This document shows, in pieces, positions 1-8,700 of a stretch of 64,000 nt of DNA (the first letter of the stretch is position 1; every line of letters begins with the position of its first letter). The stretch spans positions 1-64,000 of the forward strand of contig DATIGE010000003.1 of assembly GCA_035454885.1 (NCBI GenBank), read 5' to 3'. Made by a program: the position numbers and the translations under genes. Below the pieces are notes generated by a model. The model was not told the DNA's origin, searched no databases, and worked only from the letters and a program-made list of their open reading frames with translations. The stretch is from a bacterium. Lineage in GTDB: Bacteria > UBA10199 > JACPAL01 > GCA-016699445.

Positions 1-782
1 ACGAAGCGGGTCCTGTTGTTCGGATTGTCCTCGATGTTGCGCCGGAGGATCTTGAGCCCGTAAACTTCCGCCGCGTGCTCGCCCGCGATGCCCGCCGCGT
101 CCGGCTCCTCCGCCGCCCTCTCCGCCGCGCGCGCCGTATTCTCCACCTCCACCACCGGCAGATTCGGCGCGTTCTCGTCCAGCCAGGTCCGGCACTGGGC
201 GATGGCCTGGGGATGCGAGTAGATCTTTCGGATCCCCTTCAGACTCGATCCGCGCGCCATCAGGTGGTGAGAGATGGGCAATGTGATCTCGGCCACGATG
301 TTCAAGGTGGAATCGACGAAGGCATCCAGCGTCGCTCCCACGATGCCCTCCGTCGAGTTCTCGATGGGCACGACCCCGAACCGCGCCCGGTCATGTTCCA
401 CGGCGTCGAAGACCTTGGAGATGGACGGCTCGGGTGCGAGATCCGTCGACCGGCCGAACTGTTTCAGGGCCGCCAAATTGGTGAACGAGCCCGCCGGGCC
501 GAAATACGCCACCTTGAGCGGAGACTGGAGGGCCCGCGAGGCCGAAAGGATTTCCCGAAAGACCGCCCGGAGGGCGTGATTGGGGAACGGGCCGCCGTTC
601 CGGCGCGTCAGGCGGTCAAGGAGATCCTTCTCGCGCTGCGGGGCGTAGACCTCCTTGCGCGAGGCCTCCTTGATCTTTCCGACCTGGAGGACGACGCGCG
701 AGCGGTCGTTCAACAGCCCAAGGATCTTTTGGTCGAGCCGGTCGATTTGGGAACGGAGACGATTGAGCTTGCGCGCGGACAT
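1..782 (-). CDS. pheA: P-protein: chorismate mutase / prephenate dehydratase (3' end beyond window)
   Basis: Bifunctional phenylalanine-biosynthesis enzyme: chorismate to prephenate, then decarboxylation and dehydration to phenylpyruvate. About 260 codons are visible, from the ATG at 782 to the window edge. Residues 1-88 form the helical chorismate mutase (AroQ) domain, opening MSARKLNRLRSQIDRLDQKI. The prephenate dehydratase domain starts near residue 90 (VAYFGPAGSF) and contains the acidic PIENSTEG segment. The last visible residues are NNRTRF, the conserved Thr-Arg-Phe active-site motif. The C-terminal ACT regulatory domain expected in this family would lie outside the window. It is divergent from ygfZ with only 25 bp between the starts, so at least one promoter must lie inside the opposing gene. 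No clear ribosome binding site is visible. Confidence 0.93.
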   Translation of the reverse strand, partial: MSARKLNRLRSQIDRLDQKILGLLNDRSRVVLQVGKIKEASRKEVYAPQREKDLLDRLTRRNGGPFPNHALRAVFREILSASRALQSPLKVAYFGPAGSFTNLAALKQFGRSTDLAPEPSISKVFDAVEHDRARFGVVPIENSTEGIVGATLDAFVDSTLNIVAEITLPISHHLMARGSSLKGIRKIYSHPQAIAQCRTWLDENAPNLPVVEVENTARAAERAAEEPDAAGIAGEHAAEVYGLKILRRNIEDNPNNRTRF

Positions 783-807
783 CGGGTGAATTTATGGGTG
801 ATTCTCT

Positions 808-1731
808 ATGGTTGCAACCGAAAAACTTGTTTCAGAGCTGAAGGCCGCCCGCGAGGGCGCCGCCTTCTACGACGCCTCGGCCTGGGGCCAGTTCGTGGTG
901 TCGGGTCCGGACGCCCCCGGGTTTCTCCACCGCATGCTCTCAAACGAGGTTCAGAAGCTTGGCCTGGGCGAGGGACGCTATCAAGGTCTCCTGGACCGCA
1001 AGGGCATGACCCTCTCCCTCTTTTATCTGAGGCGCCTCGCGGACCAGGAATTCCTGGGCGTCACGCCCCCGCGCCTCACCGAGAAGACGACCGGTTTCCT
1101 GAACAAGATGAAGTTCATCGAGAAGGTGCAGATCCGGGACGTATCGCAGGAACGCGGTCTCCTCTTCTTGATCGGGCCGAAGGCGGATGAATTCAAGGCC
1201 CAGGTGGCCGGTGAGGCCTCCCTGACGTGGGAGGACAAGGCGTTTACCCCGCCCTGGGTCGCCGTGAGCGGCCCCAGGGACGTCCTCCGTCCTGCCCTCT
1301 CGTCCCTAGGAGAAAAAATTCCGTCCGTTTCCGATACGGCGTTCCGGCTGATTCGCATGGCGGCGGGATTCCCCGAATACGGCGTCGATCTCGGCGAGAC
1401 CAGCATCCTCCTCGAAACCGCCGTCCCCGTGACCCACCAGCGCAACAAGGGCTGTTATCCCGGCCAAGAGGTGATCGAACGCATTTCGACCTACGGCAAG
1501 GGCCGGGCGCCGAGGCGCCTGATCCACTTCGCGATCCCGGGGGAAAAGGTCCTCGATCCGGGAATGCGTTTGAACCTCAAAGACGGGACCACCGCCGGCC
1601 GCGTCACCTCGTCCCTCTTCGACCCCCTGGACCAAGTCACCCGAGTGATGGCGTCCGTGGAAACGAAACACCTCGACGACGTCCTAGCCAATATCGGCGA
1701 GTGCGAGTTTGTGCCCCCAGCGTCTCCGTAG
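808..1731 (+). CDS. ygfZ: YgfZ/GcvT-family folate-binding protein
   Basis: Folate-binding protein of the YgfZ (COG0354) family, which supports Fe-S enzyme maturation or repair and is related to the glycine-cleavage T-protein. The 307-residue length is normal. The family signature K-G-C-Y-x-G-Q-E is present as NKGCYPGQEVIER around residues 212-224, followed by the C-terminal barrel region. The ATG at 808 is used; an ATG at 794 is out of frame. The gene is convergent with recG, and the two coding regions overlap by 48 bp (1684-1731). The radical SAM Fe-S enzymes MiaB, RimO and the Tes-like protein elsewhere in the window are possible beneficiaries, but that link is only inference. Confidence 0.9.
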   Translation: MVATEKLVSELKAAREGAAFYDASAWGQFVVSGPDAPGFLHRMLSNEVQKLGLGEGRYQGLLDRKGMTLSLFYLRRLADQEFLGVTPPRLTEKTTGFLNKMKFIEKVQIRDVSQERGLLFLIGPKADEFKAQVAGEASLTWEDKAFTPPWVAVSGPRDVLRPALSSLGEKIPSVSDTAFRLIRMAAGFPEYGVDLGETSILLETAVPVTHQRNKGCYPGQEVIERISTYGKGRAPRRLIHFAIPGEKVLDPGMRLNLKDGTTAGRVTSSLFDPLDQVTRVMASVETKHLDDVLANIGECEFVPPASP

Positions 1732-3972
1732 GGTCTCCTTCGCCGGCGGATGCCCCGAGAGCGACGGATCGGTCTCGAGCCAGGCAAAGGCCTCGCGCCG
1801 GGCGGCCTCCAGGATCTTGTAATCGCGGATCAGGTTGGCGACGCGCAGTTCCGGCAATCCCGACTGGCGCGTGCCCAGAAAATCCCCCGGTCCGCGGATC
1901 TTCAAATCCTCCTCGGCGATCTTGAACCCGTCCGTCGTCTCGCACATCACCTCCAGCCGTCTGAACCCAAGGTTGGAAGACGGAAGACCCGTGACCAGCA
2001 GGCAATGCGAGGGCTTGTCTCCCCGTCCGACCCGTCCGCGGAGCTGATGAAGCTGGGAGAGGCCGAAACGCTCGGCATGCTCGACCACCATGAGCGTCGC
2101 ATTGGGCACGTCGATGCCGACCTCGATCACCGTCGTGCTGATGAGCAGGCGGATCTCGCCCGACTTGTAGGACCGCATGACGGAATCCTTTTCCTCCGGA
2201 GGGGTCTTTCCGTGCAGGAGGGCGACCTGATATCCGGGAAAGACGCGTTTCAGCTCTTCGTACATGCGCGTCGCATCGCGGAGCGGGAGTTTTTCGCTCT
2301 CCTCGATGAGGGGATAGACGACGTAGCCCTGCTCCCCCCGGCGGAGGATCTCCCCGATCGCGTTGTAGAGGGTCCTCCGGGCCTTCTCCTGCACCACCTG
2401 GGTTTGAATCCGCTGGCGCCCGGGGGGCAATTCATCGATGACGGACAGGTCGAGGTCCCCGTAGATCGTCATCGCGAGAGTCCGGGGGATCGGCGTCGCC
2501 GTCATCACGAGCACATGGGGGCTTCCTCCCTTTTCTTTGAGCGCGGCCCTTTGCATGACCCCGAACCGGTGCTGCTCGTCGATCACGATGAGCCCCAGGG
2601 ACTTGAAGGCGACCCTTTCGGAGACGAGGGCGTGCGTCCCGACCACCAGGGGAAACAATCCCTTCGCGATCCGTCCGTGGGCCTTCTTCTTTGCGGAGGC
2701 ATCCAGACTCCCCGTGAGGAGGGCCACGGGGATCTTAAAGGGGGCAAAGAGCTTCTGGGCCGCGCGATAGTGCTGCTCCGCCAGAATCTCCGTCGGGGCC
2801 ATAACGGCGGCCTGAAACCCTTTTTCGATCGCCGCCATCGCCGCCAGCAAGGCCACGACCGTCTTTCCGCTCCCGACATCGCCCTGCACCAAGCGGTTCA
2901 TGGGGTGCGGCTGCCGGAGGTCCGCCGCGATCTCCCCCAACACCCGGCGTTGCGCCCCCGTCAGCCGAAACGGGAGATGCCCCTCCCAATCGGCGAACCG
3001 ATCATCGGCGACGTCGATGGCAATGCCCTTCTCCCGGATCGTCGACCTGCGCTTCAGCGCCAACCCCAACTCCATGAAGAAGAATTCCTCGAAAATTTCC
3101 CGCTTGAAGGCCGGCGTGCGATGGTTGAGGAGCCCTTCGAGCGAGGTTGCCGGATGAGGGAAATGGATCTCCTTAAGCGACGCCTCCTTGTCCGGAAGAT
3201 GCAATCGTTCGCGGATCTCGGCCGGGACCGGGTCCTCGATCCGGCCCTCGAAGAGGCTGAGGGCGTTCGCCACAACGCGCCGGACGATCTTTTGGCCCAG
3301 GCCCTGAATTTGGGAATAGACGGGGATGATCCCCGGCGCGGCGATTTCGGTCGATCCGCCTCGCACCGGCAAAGCCGGATGTTTCGGCTCAGAATCGGGG
3401 GCGGTGTCCCCCCCGATCTCCCCCAGGACATCCGGATCGACGATCTCGAGCGTCGGGTGAATGAACTGGATCTGGCCCCGGAAGACCGTCGCCTCCCCCG
3501 AGACGATGAGACCCATGCCCTTTTTGAAGGCCCCCATCATCTGCCGGGGGTTGAAGCGGAACCACTTGAGCGCGATCGCACCGGAATCGTCGCCCAGGAC
3601 GATTTCGAATAACTTCCGCTTCCGGCCCGTGAAGGCCAGTCCGCAGGCCAGGATCTTTCCGGCCGTGACCCGGTCCTTGCCGGGCTGAATGTCCGCGATC
3701 TTCTGAAGGGACCGGCGGTCGAGGTATTTGTAGGGGAAAAAAGAAAGGAGATCTCCGGCTGTGGAGATCTCCTTTGCTTGAAACAATTCCGCGATCTTGG
3801 GCCCTACCCCCCTGACGAACTGAACGGGGTAGGTCTGCGCGTCGGCGTCACTGCTCGAGAATCGTGAACTCGACGCGGCGGTTGCGAGCGCGCCCTTCGG
3901 CCGTGCCGTTGTCGGCGACGGGCCTGGACTCGCCGTATCCAATCGCAACAAGTCGGTCGGCTTCGATTCCAT
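1684..3972 (-). CDS. recG: ATP-dependent DNA helicase RecG
   Basis: Branch-migrating helicase that regresses stalled forks and processes recombination intermediates. Numbered from the ATG at 3972, the helix-hairpin/wedge region (FVRGVGPK) starts near 52. Helicase motif I GDVGSGKT is at 364-371, motif II DEQH at 465-468, motif III TATPIPRT at 491-498, and motif VI QLRGRVGRG lies in the C-terminal half. The start is a problem. The only in-frame ATG (3972) or TTG (3942) lies inside the 3' end of the OmpA gene, giving a 90-125 bp overlap, and the first 45 residues are low-complexity Ser/Thr/Pro/Ala. Either the N-terminus really is this extended, or translation begins at a non-standard codon near 3840. 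The helicase body is certain; the start is not. Confidence 0.93.
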   Translation of the reverse strand: MESKPTDLLRLDTASPGPSPTTARPKGALATAASSSRFSSSDADAQTYPVQFVRGVGPKIAELFQAKEISTAGDLLSFFPYKYLDRRSLQKIADIQPGKDRVTAGKILACGLAFTGRKRKLFEIVLGDDSGAIALKWFRFNPRQMMGAFKKGMGLIVSGEATVFRGQIQFIHPTLEIVDPDVLGEIGGDTAPDSEPKHPALPVRGGSTEIAAPGIIPVYSQIQGLGQKIVRRVVANALSLFEGRIEDPVPAEIRERLHLPDKEASLKEIHFPHPATSLEGLLNHRTPAFKREIFEEFFFMELGLALKRRSTIREKGIAIDVADDRFADWEGHLPFRLTGAQRRVLGEIAADLRQPHPMNRLVQGDVGSGKTVVALLAAMAAIEKGFQAAVMAPTEILAEQHYRAAQKLFAPFKIPVALLTGSLDASAKKKAHGRIAKGLFPLVVGTHALVSERVAFKSLGLIVIDEQHRFGVMQRAALKEKGGSPHVLVMTATPIPRTLAMTIYGDLDLSVIDELPPGRQRIQTQVVQEKARRTLYNAIGEILRRGEQGYVVYPLIEESEKLPLRDATRMYEELKRVFPGYQVALLHGKTPPEEKDSVMRSYKSGEIRLLISTTVIEVGIDVPNATLMVVEHAERFGLSQLHQLRGRVGRGDKPSHCLLVTGLPSSNLGFRRLEVMCETTDGFKIAEEDLKIRGPGDFLGTRQSGLPELRVANLIRDYKILEAARREAFAWLETDPSLSGHPPAKETLRRRWGHKLALADIG

Positions 3973-5158
3973 GGGCTATCAGATAATCGCGAACGGCGTT
4001 GGCGCGGCGCTGGGACAGCTTGATGTTGTAGGCGTCGCTGCCCTTCGCGTCGCAGTGGCCTTCCACCTGAACTTTGCGAATATCCGGATTCTGCTTCATG
4101 ATGTCAACCACGGCATCGAGGATCCGGAAGGAGATCGGGCGGATGACCGCCTTGTCGAACTCGAAATGGATCTTCTTGGTGATGACGATTTTTTCCTTCT
4201 CCCGCTTGACCTCGGCCTCTTCGACGGGCGGAGGCGGCGGAGGCGGCAATTCCACGCGGCGCGGTTTCAGATAAGACACACCCAAGATGGCTCGGAAGTC
4301 CGGCGTGCCGTAACCGAAGGTCAGCCCCACGCCGCCGCCCGCGGTGATCTGAAGGCCTTCAGGCTTCGGCAGGTTGAATCGAAATCCGGCGTCGACTTCC
4401 AAGGGGAGTTCGGACTCCCTTTCAAAGAACTCCGTCACGTTCGTCGAACCGTAGACCTCGGCGATGACGTCCATCCAATTCTTGACGGCCCGCACGCTGA
4501 CGCCCAGGCCGTAGGTGAACATGTCGTCGACTTCGGTATTCAAAATGACGACGCGGTCGCGGGCCATGTAGCCCAAGTTCAACGCCAACTGGACGCGGTC
4601 ACCCAGCGCCGCGTCCAAGACGCCCTTGACGCCGCCGGCGAAGCTGTTGTTGCCCACGAAGCGGCTGCCGGAGCCCGTGGGGAAGAACATATAAGGGATG
4701 ACGGCGATACCGATCTTGTGCCGGTCGATGTCCAGGAGGCGGAACTTCAAGTCCAGCCGGGTGTCCATCATCCGCAGGGTCTTTTCCGAGGTCCCGGTGG
4801 CGATGTTGTTGAAGTCCTCATAAAGGGCGACGGGGATCGAGAGGCCGGCCGTGAACCAATCCGTGAAGCCGATGGACCCGAAGAAGTCGCCCACCAGGAG
4901 GTGGTCGATGACGCCGAAGCGCCGGACACCCGCCAAACCGACCTCGAGGGGGTCATTGGCGTAGTGGAAGTACGCGCCCGTCCGGTACTGCCACTGCTGG
5001 AGGGTCTGGGACCCGTAGATACTGAAGTACCGGGTATCGTCCAGGGCCGGCCAGAAGGTATTGGCCGTCGCGCTGGTGGCCCGGGCCCAAGCACCCGCCG
5101 GGCTTATCAGAGTGATCGTTGCGATCAGGACCCACAAGGTTTTTAGTAGTTTTTTCAT
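3848..5158 (-). CDS. OmpA-family outer-membrane beta-barrel protein with peptidoglycan-binding domain
   Basis: Secreted outer-membrane protein of 436 residues. A signal peptide (MKKLLKTLWVLIATITLISP, likely cut after AWA) is followed by about 270 residues of alternating aromatic beta-strand sequence consistent with a barrel. A proline-rich linker (LPPPPPPPVEEAEV) comes next, then an OmpA C-terminal domain with FDKAVIRP, VEGHCDAKGSDAYN, LSQRRANAVRDYL and GYGESRP, which binds diaminopimelate in peptidoglycan. The family therefore ties the outer membrane to the cell wall. The stop codon lies inside the apparent 5' end of recG. The upstream region is markedly AT-rich, suggesting its own promoter. 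Confidence 0.9.
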   Translation of the reverse strand: MKKLLKTLWVLIATITLISPAGAWARATSATANTFWPALDDTRYFSIYGSQTLQQWQYRTGAYFHYANDPLEVGLAGVRRFGVIDHLLVGDFFGSIGFTDWFTAGLSIPVALYEDFNNIATGTSEKTLRMMDTRLDLKFRLLDIDRHKIGIAVIPYMFFPTGSGSRFVGNNSFAGGVKGVLDAALGDRVQLALNLGYMARDRVVILNTEVDDMFTYGLGVSVRAVKNWMDVIAEVYGSTNVTEFFERESELPLEVDAGFRFNLPKPEGLQITAGGGVGLTFGYGTPDFRAILGVSYLKPRRVELPPPPPPPVEEAEVKREKEKIVITKKIHFEFDKAVIRPISFRILDAVVDIMKQNPDIRKVQVEGHCDAKGSDAYNIKLSQRRANAVRDYLIAHGIEADRLVAIGYGESRPVADNGTAEGRARNRRVEFTILEQ

Positions 5159-5204
5159 AGGCGTTTTGGAAGTTTGTGTATGTGTCAGTAATGGACGTTA
5201 AATT

Positions 5205-5240
5205 ATCTAAAATTATAGTTAAATTACGGTAATTTTAGTG
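5205..5240 (-). promoter_or_regulatory. AT-rich upstream region of the OmpA-family gene with a 15-bp palindrome
   Basis: The 252-bp space between the OmpA-family start (5158) and the small plus-strand ORF (5411) contains an AT-rich tract unlike the surrounding GC-rich DNA. It holds the perfect palindrome AAATTAC-G-GTAATTT at 5221-5235. A TATAAT on the minus strand (5212-5217) could be a -10 box, but no good -35 is seen at the right spacing. The rest of the space shows nothing recognisable. Confidence 0.3.
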
Positions 5241-5410
5241 TTTTTTGGGGGGGCTGTCAAACAAAAAGGGAGTCCTTCCGGGGACTTTGCCCACCCCTGC
5301 AACCGTCCTGATTTCAGCCCCTTGAGTCCGATCCTCCGGACCCCTCCTGGGGCCGCCCCGCACGGGTTGGCGGTGGCATGGATTGCAGTTCCATCCACCC
5401 AGGAGGACCT

Positions 5411-5701
5411 ATGGCCAGGATACATCATCCACCCCAGCGACACTCAAAAACGCCGCCCGCGCCCTCACATCGGGAGGCGCCCCGGGAGAGCGCCCCGCCC
5501 CCCGACGTTCGGGAACCCTCCGGGAAGGACAGCTTCATCCAAGGCCTGGCCGCGGCGGTCTACCGCAACCATCCGTTAGTCATTCTCTGCACCCAACCCC
5601 AGATCCTGTCCTGGGCGTCGAAGATCCCGGTCATCAAGGACGTCGCCGACGCCTTTTGCCCGGCGGTGGCGGAGCAGAACAAAGACGCCGTCGTGAAATG
5701 A
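5411..5701 (+). CDS. Small orphan protein of unknown function, 96 residues
   Basis: Not recognised. The ATG at 5411 is chosen because a strong AGGAGG Shine-Dalgarno sequence (5401-5406) ends 4 bases before it; a longer frame starting at 5378 lacks one. The N-terminal 45 residues are rich in Pro, His and Arg and probably disordered. The second half (DSFIQGLAAAVYRNHPLVIL, then two short helices and a KDVADAF segment) could fold. There are two Cys, no signal peptide and no clear membrane segment. The stop abuts a hairpin terminator at 5706-5733. It is the only plus-strand gene between ygfZ and 39 kb. A competing overlapping frame (5383-5739) has no ribosome binding site and reads through the hairpin, so it was not used. 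Confidence 0.45.
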   Translation: MARIHHPPQRHSKTPPAPSHREAPRESAPPPDVREPSGKDSFIQGLAAAVYRNHPLVILCTQPQILSWASKIPVIKDVADAFCPAVAEQNKDAVVK

Positions 5702-5705
5702 AAAA

Positions 5706-5733
5706 GGCCCCAGGACCGGATGGTCCTGGGGCC
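5706..5733 (-). terminator. Rho-independent terminator, best for the minus-strand gene A1
   Basis: A perfect 12-bp stem (GGCCCCAGGACC, loop GGAT, then its complement) lies between the stop of the 96-residue ORF (5701) and the stop of A1 (5756). On the minus strand it is followed at once by TTTTTCATTT, the classical U-run, so it terminates A1. It may also end the plus-strand small ORF, although its downstream T content on that strand is poorer. Confidence 0.85.
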
Positions 5734-5755
5734 TCTTGATTCTTACCTCGGCGGT

Positions 5756-8700
5756 TTATTTCCGAGCAGATGCCCTCTTCCGAATCCCCGCCATCAGGGC
5801 CAGCGGGATCAGGGCGACCAGACCGATGACCAGATTGGCGAAGTCGGCCGGGCCTTCGGCCTTCATGTCGCAGCCGCAACCTTCGCCCCCGCCCATGACT
5901 TCTCCACCGGCGGCGCAGGTGGCATCACCGATCTTCATGTCATTCACGTAGAGGGCAACCGTCATGTCCCCGGCATACTTCTGGCCAATCAACGACTTCG
6001 GAAGGGCCACGTCAAAGACCTCCTTGACCTCCGTCAGCCCAGCCGTTGCCGCCTTCGTCAGGAGCAACGTTTCACCGGCGCTCTCATTGCCATACTCCGG
6101 GAACGTCGTCCCGTGAGGCTGGCCGATGAGTCCGCCCGTCTGAATCACCTTCACGGTATCCAAAGCCGTCAAAGGATCCTTGGGTTTGTAGCGGACCACT
6201 ACGGCCGTCGCCGTCTTGTCCTTCTCCCAAGCGATAGGGATGCCGTTGACGATGTTTCCGGGATTCAAGGGCTCGCAGATGACCTTACCCTCTTCGATGG
6301 GTGTCAGCGGCGTCTCCCCGCCGCCCGGGACCGTCGGACATTCCGCCAGCGTCGGGTCGGTCTCGCAGGACGGATTCACGCAACCCGGAGGCGGCGGCTC
6401 GTGCGCGACGTAGGCCGCGTAGCAGGGGTCGTGGCTTCCCGTCGAGTTGCACATATTGACGCCGCCTTCGATGGTCCCATAGTTGATCAGGCAGCACTGC
6501 TGCATCGTGCCCGTGTTGTCGATGTAGGCCATGAAGTTACTGCACTCCCCGCCGCAGAGGGCGGGCACCATGGCGGCCTCGCCCCCGTCGATCACTCCGT
6601 TGTCGTCCGTATCCACCTTGTGACAGCAGTCCTGCAAGGGGGGAGGCATGCTGTCGCAGCCCCCGCCGGGCGTGCCGCCCGTGGTTCCTCCGGTGGTTCC
6701 GCCCGTCGTGCCACCCGTGGTTCCTCCGGTTGTTCCACCCGTTGTACCGCCCGTTGTACCGCCCGTCGTGCCACCCGTTGTTCCTCCGGTGGTTCCACCC
6801 GTTGTACCGCCCGTGGTTCCTCCCGTCGTCCCGCCGGTCGTACCACCCGTCGTGCCCCCCGTCGTCGTGCCTGAACAGGCCGGGTCCGTGAAGGCCGCGA
6901 TCGTGTCGGCCACGTCAATGTAGCCGTTGCCGTTCGTATCCTTGCAACACGGCTGTATGGCCGGGGGCAGCACGGAACAATCGTTGCACCAGCCGTTCGG
7001 GTCCGCGCCGAGACAACCGCAGTAGTAGTCCTTGTAGGCCGCCACGTAGGGGGGCAATGTCGCGGGCCCCGGGGCGGCGTCGTAGGCCCCCTTCGCGGCG
7101 TCGAACGCCTCACTCTTCTTGTCGCACTTGCACTGATTGACGCCTTCGCCCGCGTAGGTCGTCTCGACCGGCGTGAGCGTGGTCCAATCCACGTACGGCC
7201 CTCCCCAGGGCTTGTCCGCGGGCCACCACGCCGGCTTCGGCTTGCCCTCGTTCTGCATCACGCAGCACTCCATGGGGTCGCGATAGGGGCAGCTGTCTTG
7301 GAGCGTGGCATAGATGAGCCCCCACGTCGCGGCATTGGGATAGTCCGTCAGCATGCAACACGCCTGCTTCAGCGGTTCATTGTACCGCTGGAAGCAGGGA
7401 TGAGGCGTCTTCGGGTCGGGCTGGAGCACGTCGATCGGCGTCTTCGCCGAAGAGCTCAGGCTCGCGTAGGCGCCCCGCGAGTTTGTGTCCCGCATCAGGG
7501 TGTCCATCTCGAAGCGGTCCCGGTTGCAGGATTCATTCGGAAGACCGGCCGCCCCGCTCCCGGAAAGCCCCGAGGCCTCCGCCGGGAACTTGAGGGGCGC
7601 CCCGTTCACGACGCCCAGGTCCTGCGAGAAGTCGAACTGGAAGTCCCAAACCCAGCTGTGGTCGCCCGCATATTGAACGGGGTCATCCCAGAAACGGTGA
7701 TAGAAGAAGACCGGATCGCCGTCCCTCATCGCCCGCTCGGTGTGGGCATTGACCGTCTTAGCCAAAAGATACTTCGGACCCCAGTTGTTGTCCTTCGTCT
7801 TGTCGTCCGACGCGTGCTTCCACTGATTGTAGATCGGGGTCGTCGCGTCCAGGACGAGACCCTTCGCCTTCTCCGGAGGCGAGAACTCTCCCTTGCAGGG
7901 GTAGAAATTCTTCATCACGGGAGCGGCCTTGTCGACTTCGTTCGTATACAGGCCGATCTCGTGGCTGTTGTTGAAACCGACGGCCAGATCCTGGCAACGC
8001 GCGAGGGGAAGTTCGACGCCCCCATGGGTCATGGTAAAGTAAAAGCCCGGTGCCCATTTTGTCCCCGCCTGGGCCAGATAGGCGTCGGCCCCTCCCAGAT
8101 GGTCGTCATACACGCCAATGCCGAGCGGCAGGTTGGTGATGCCGAGGGGATAGAGGCTGAGACCCTTGGCCAAGGGCCGGACGACCGGCGGAGATCCGGC
8201 CTGGAGGGGAGCCGTCTTGATGTCCTGGCACTTGAAGGCCACCTCGTTCCAGAATTTCTTGTAAGGGGAGTTTTCGACGTCGTTCAGGCAGACCGCGAAA
8301 TCGCCCTTGGAGGACTCGAAGGAATCGATGAACGTGAATGCCACGTCCGCGGGGAAGATCCCGGCCCCGGGCAGGGGGACTTCGGGCGTCGCCGGATCTC
8401 CGTCGTCGTCGAACGACTTCATGTGGCCCTTGAAGGTCGCCAGGGTCAGCCACCACGGATTCCCGCTCAGGAAGTCCGGCTGCTTCACGGGCATGTCGTC
8501 GACGATGAGGCCGGTTTCGCAGATCGGGTATTCCGTGGCCTTGGGTTTGGTGTCGCCCGGATCGTCGTAATCGCCGTCATTGTTGGCGTCCACCCCCAGG
8601 TAACGCTCGTCGCCGGGGTTGATCGTTCCGTCGCCGTTGACGTCCTCGACGACCTCGGTCGCGAACGGATTGGGGTTGTTCTTGCCGTACCCGCCCTGGC

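Noticed and set aside
5350-5400. Sigma-54-like GGTGGCATGGATTGCA before the 96-residue ORF
   Set aside because: The GG and GC elements are two bases too close together, which sigma-54 does not tolerate.
6671-6868. Possible CRISPR array
   Set aside because: The 12-bp period has no spacers and translates cleanly as a Thr-Gly linker inside A1.
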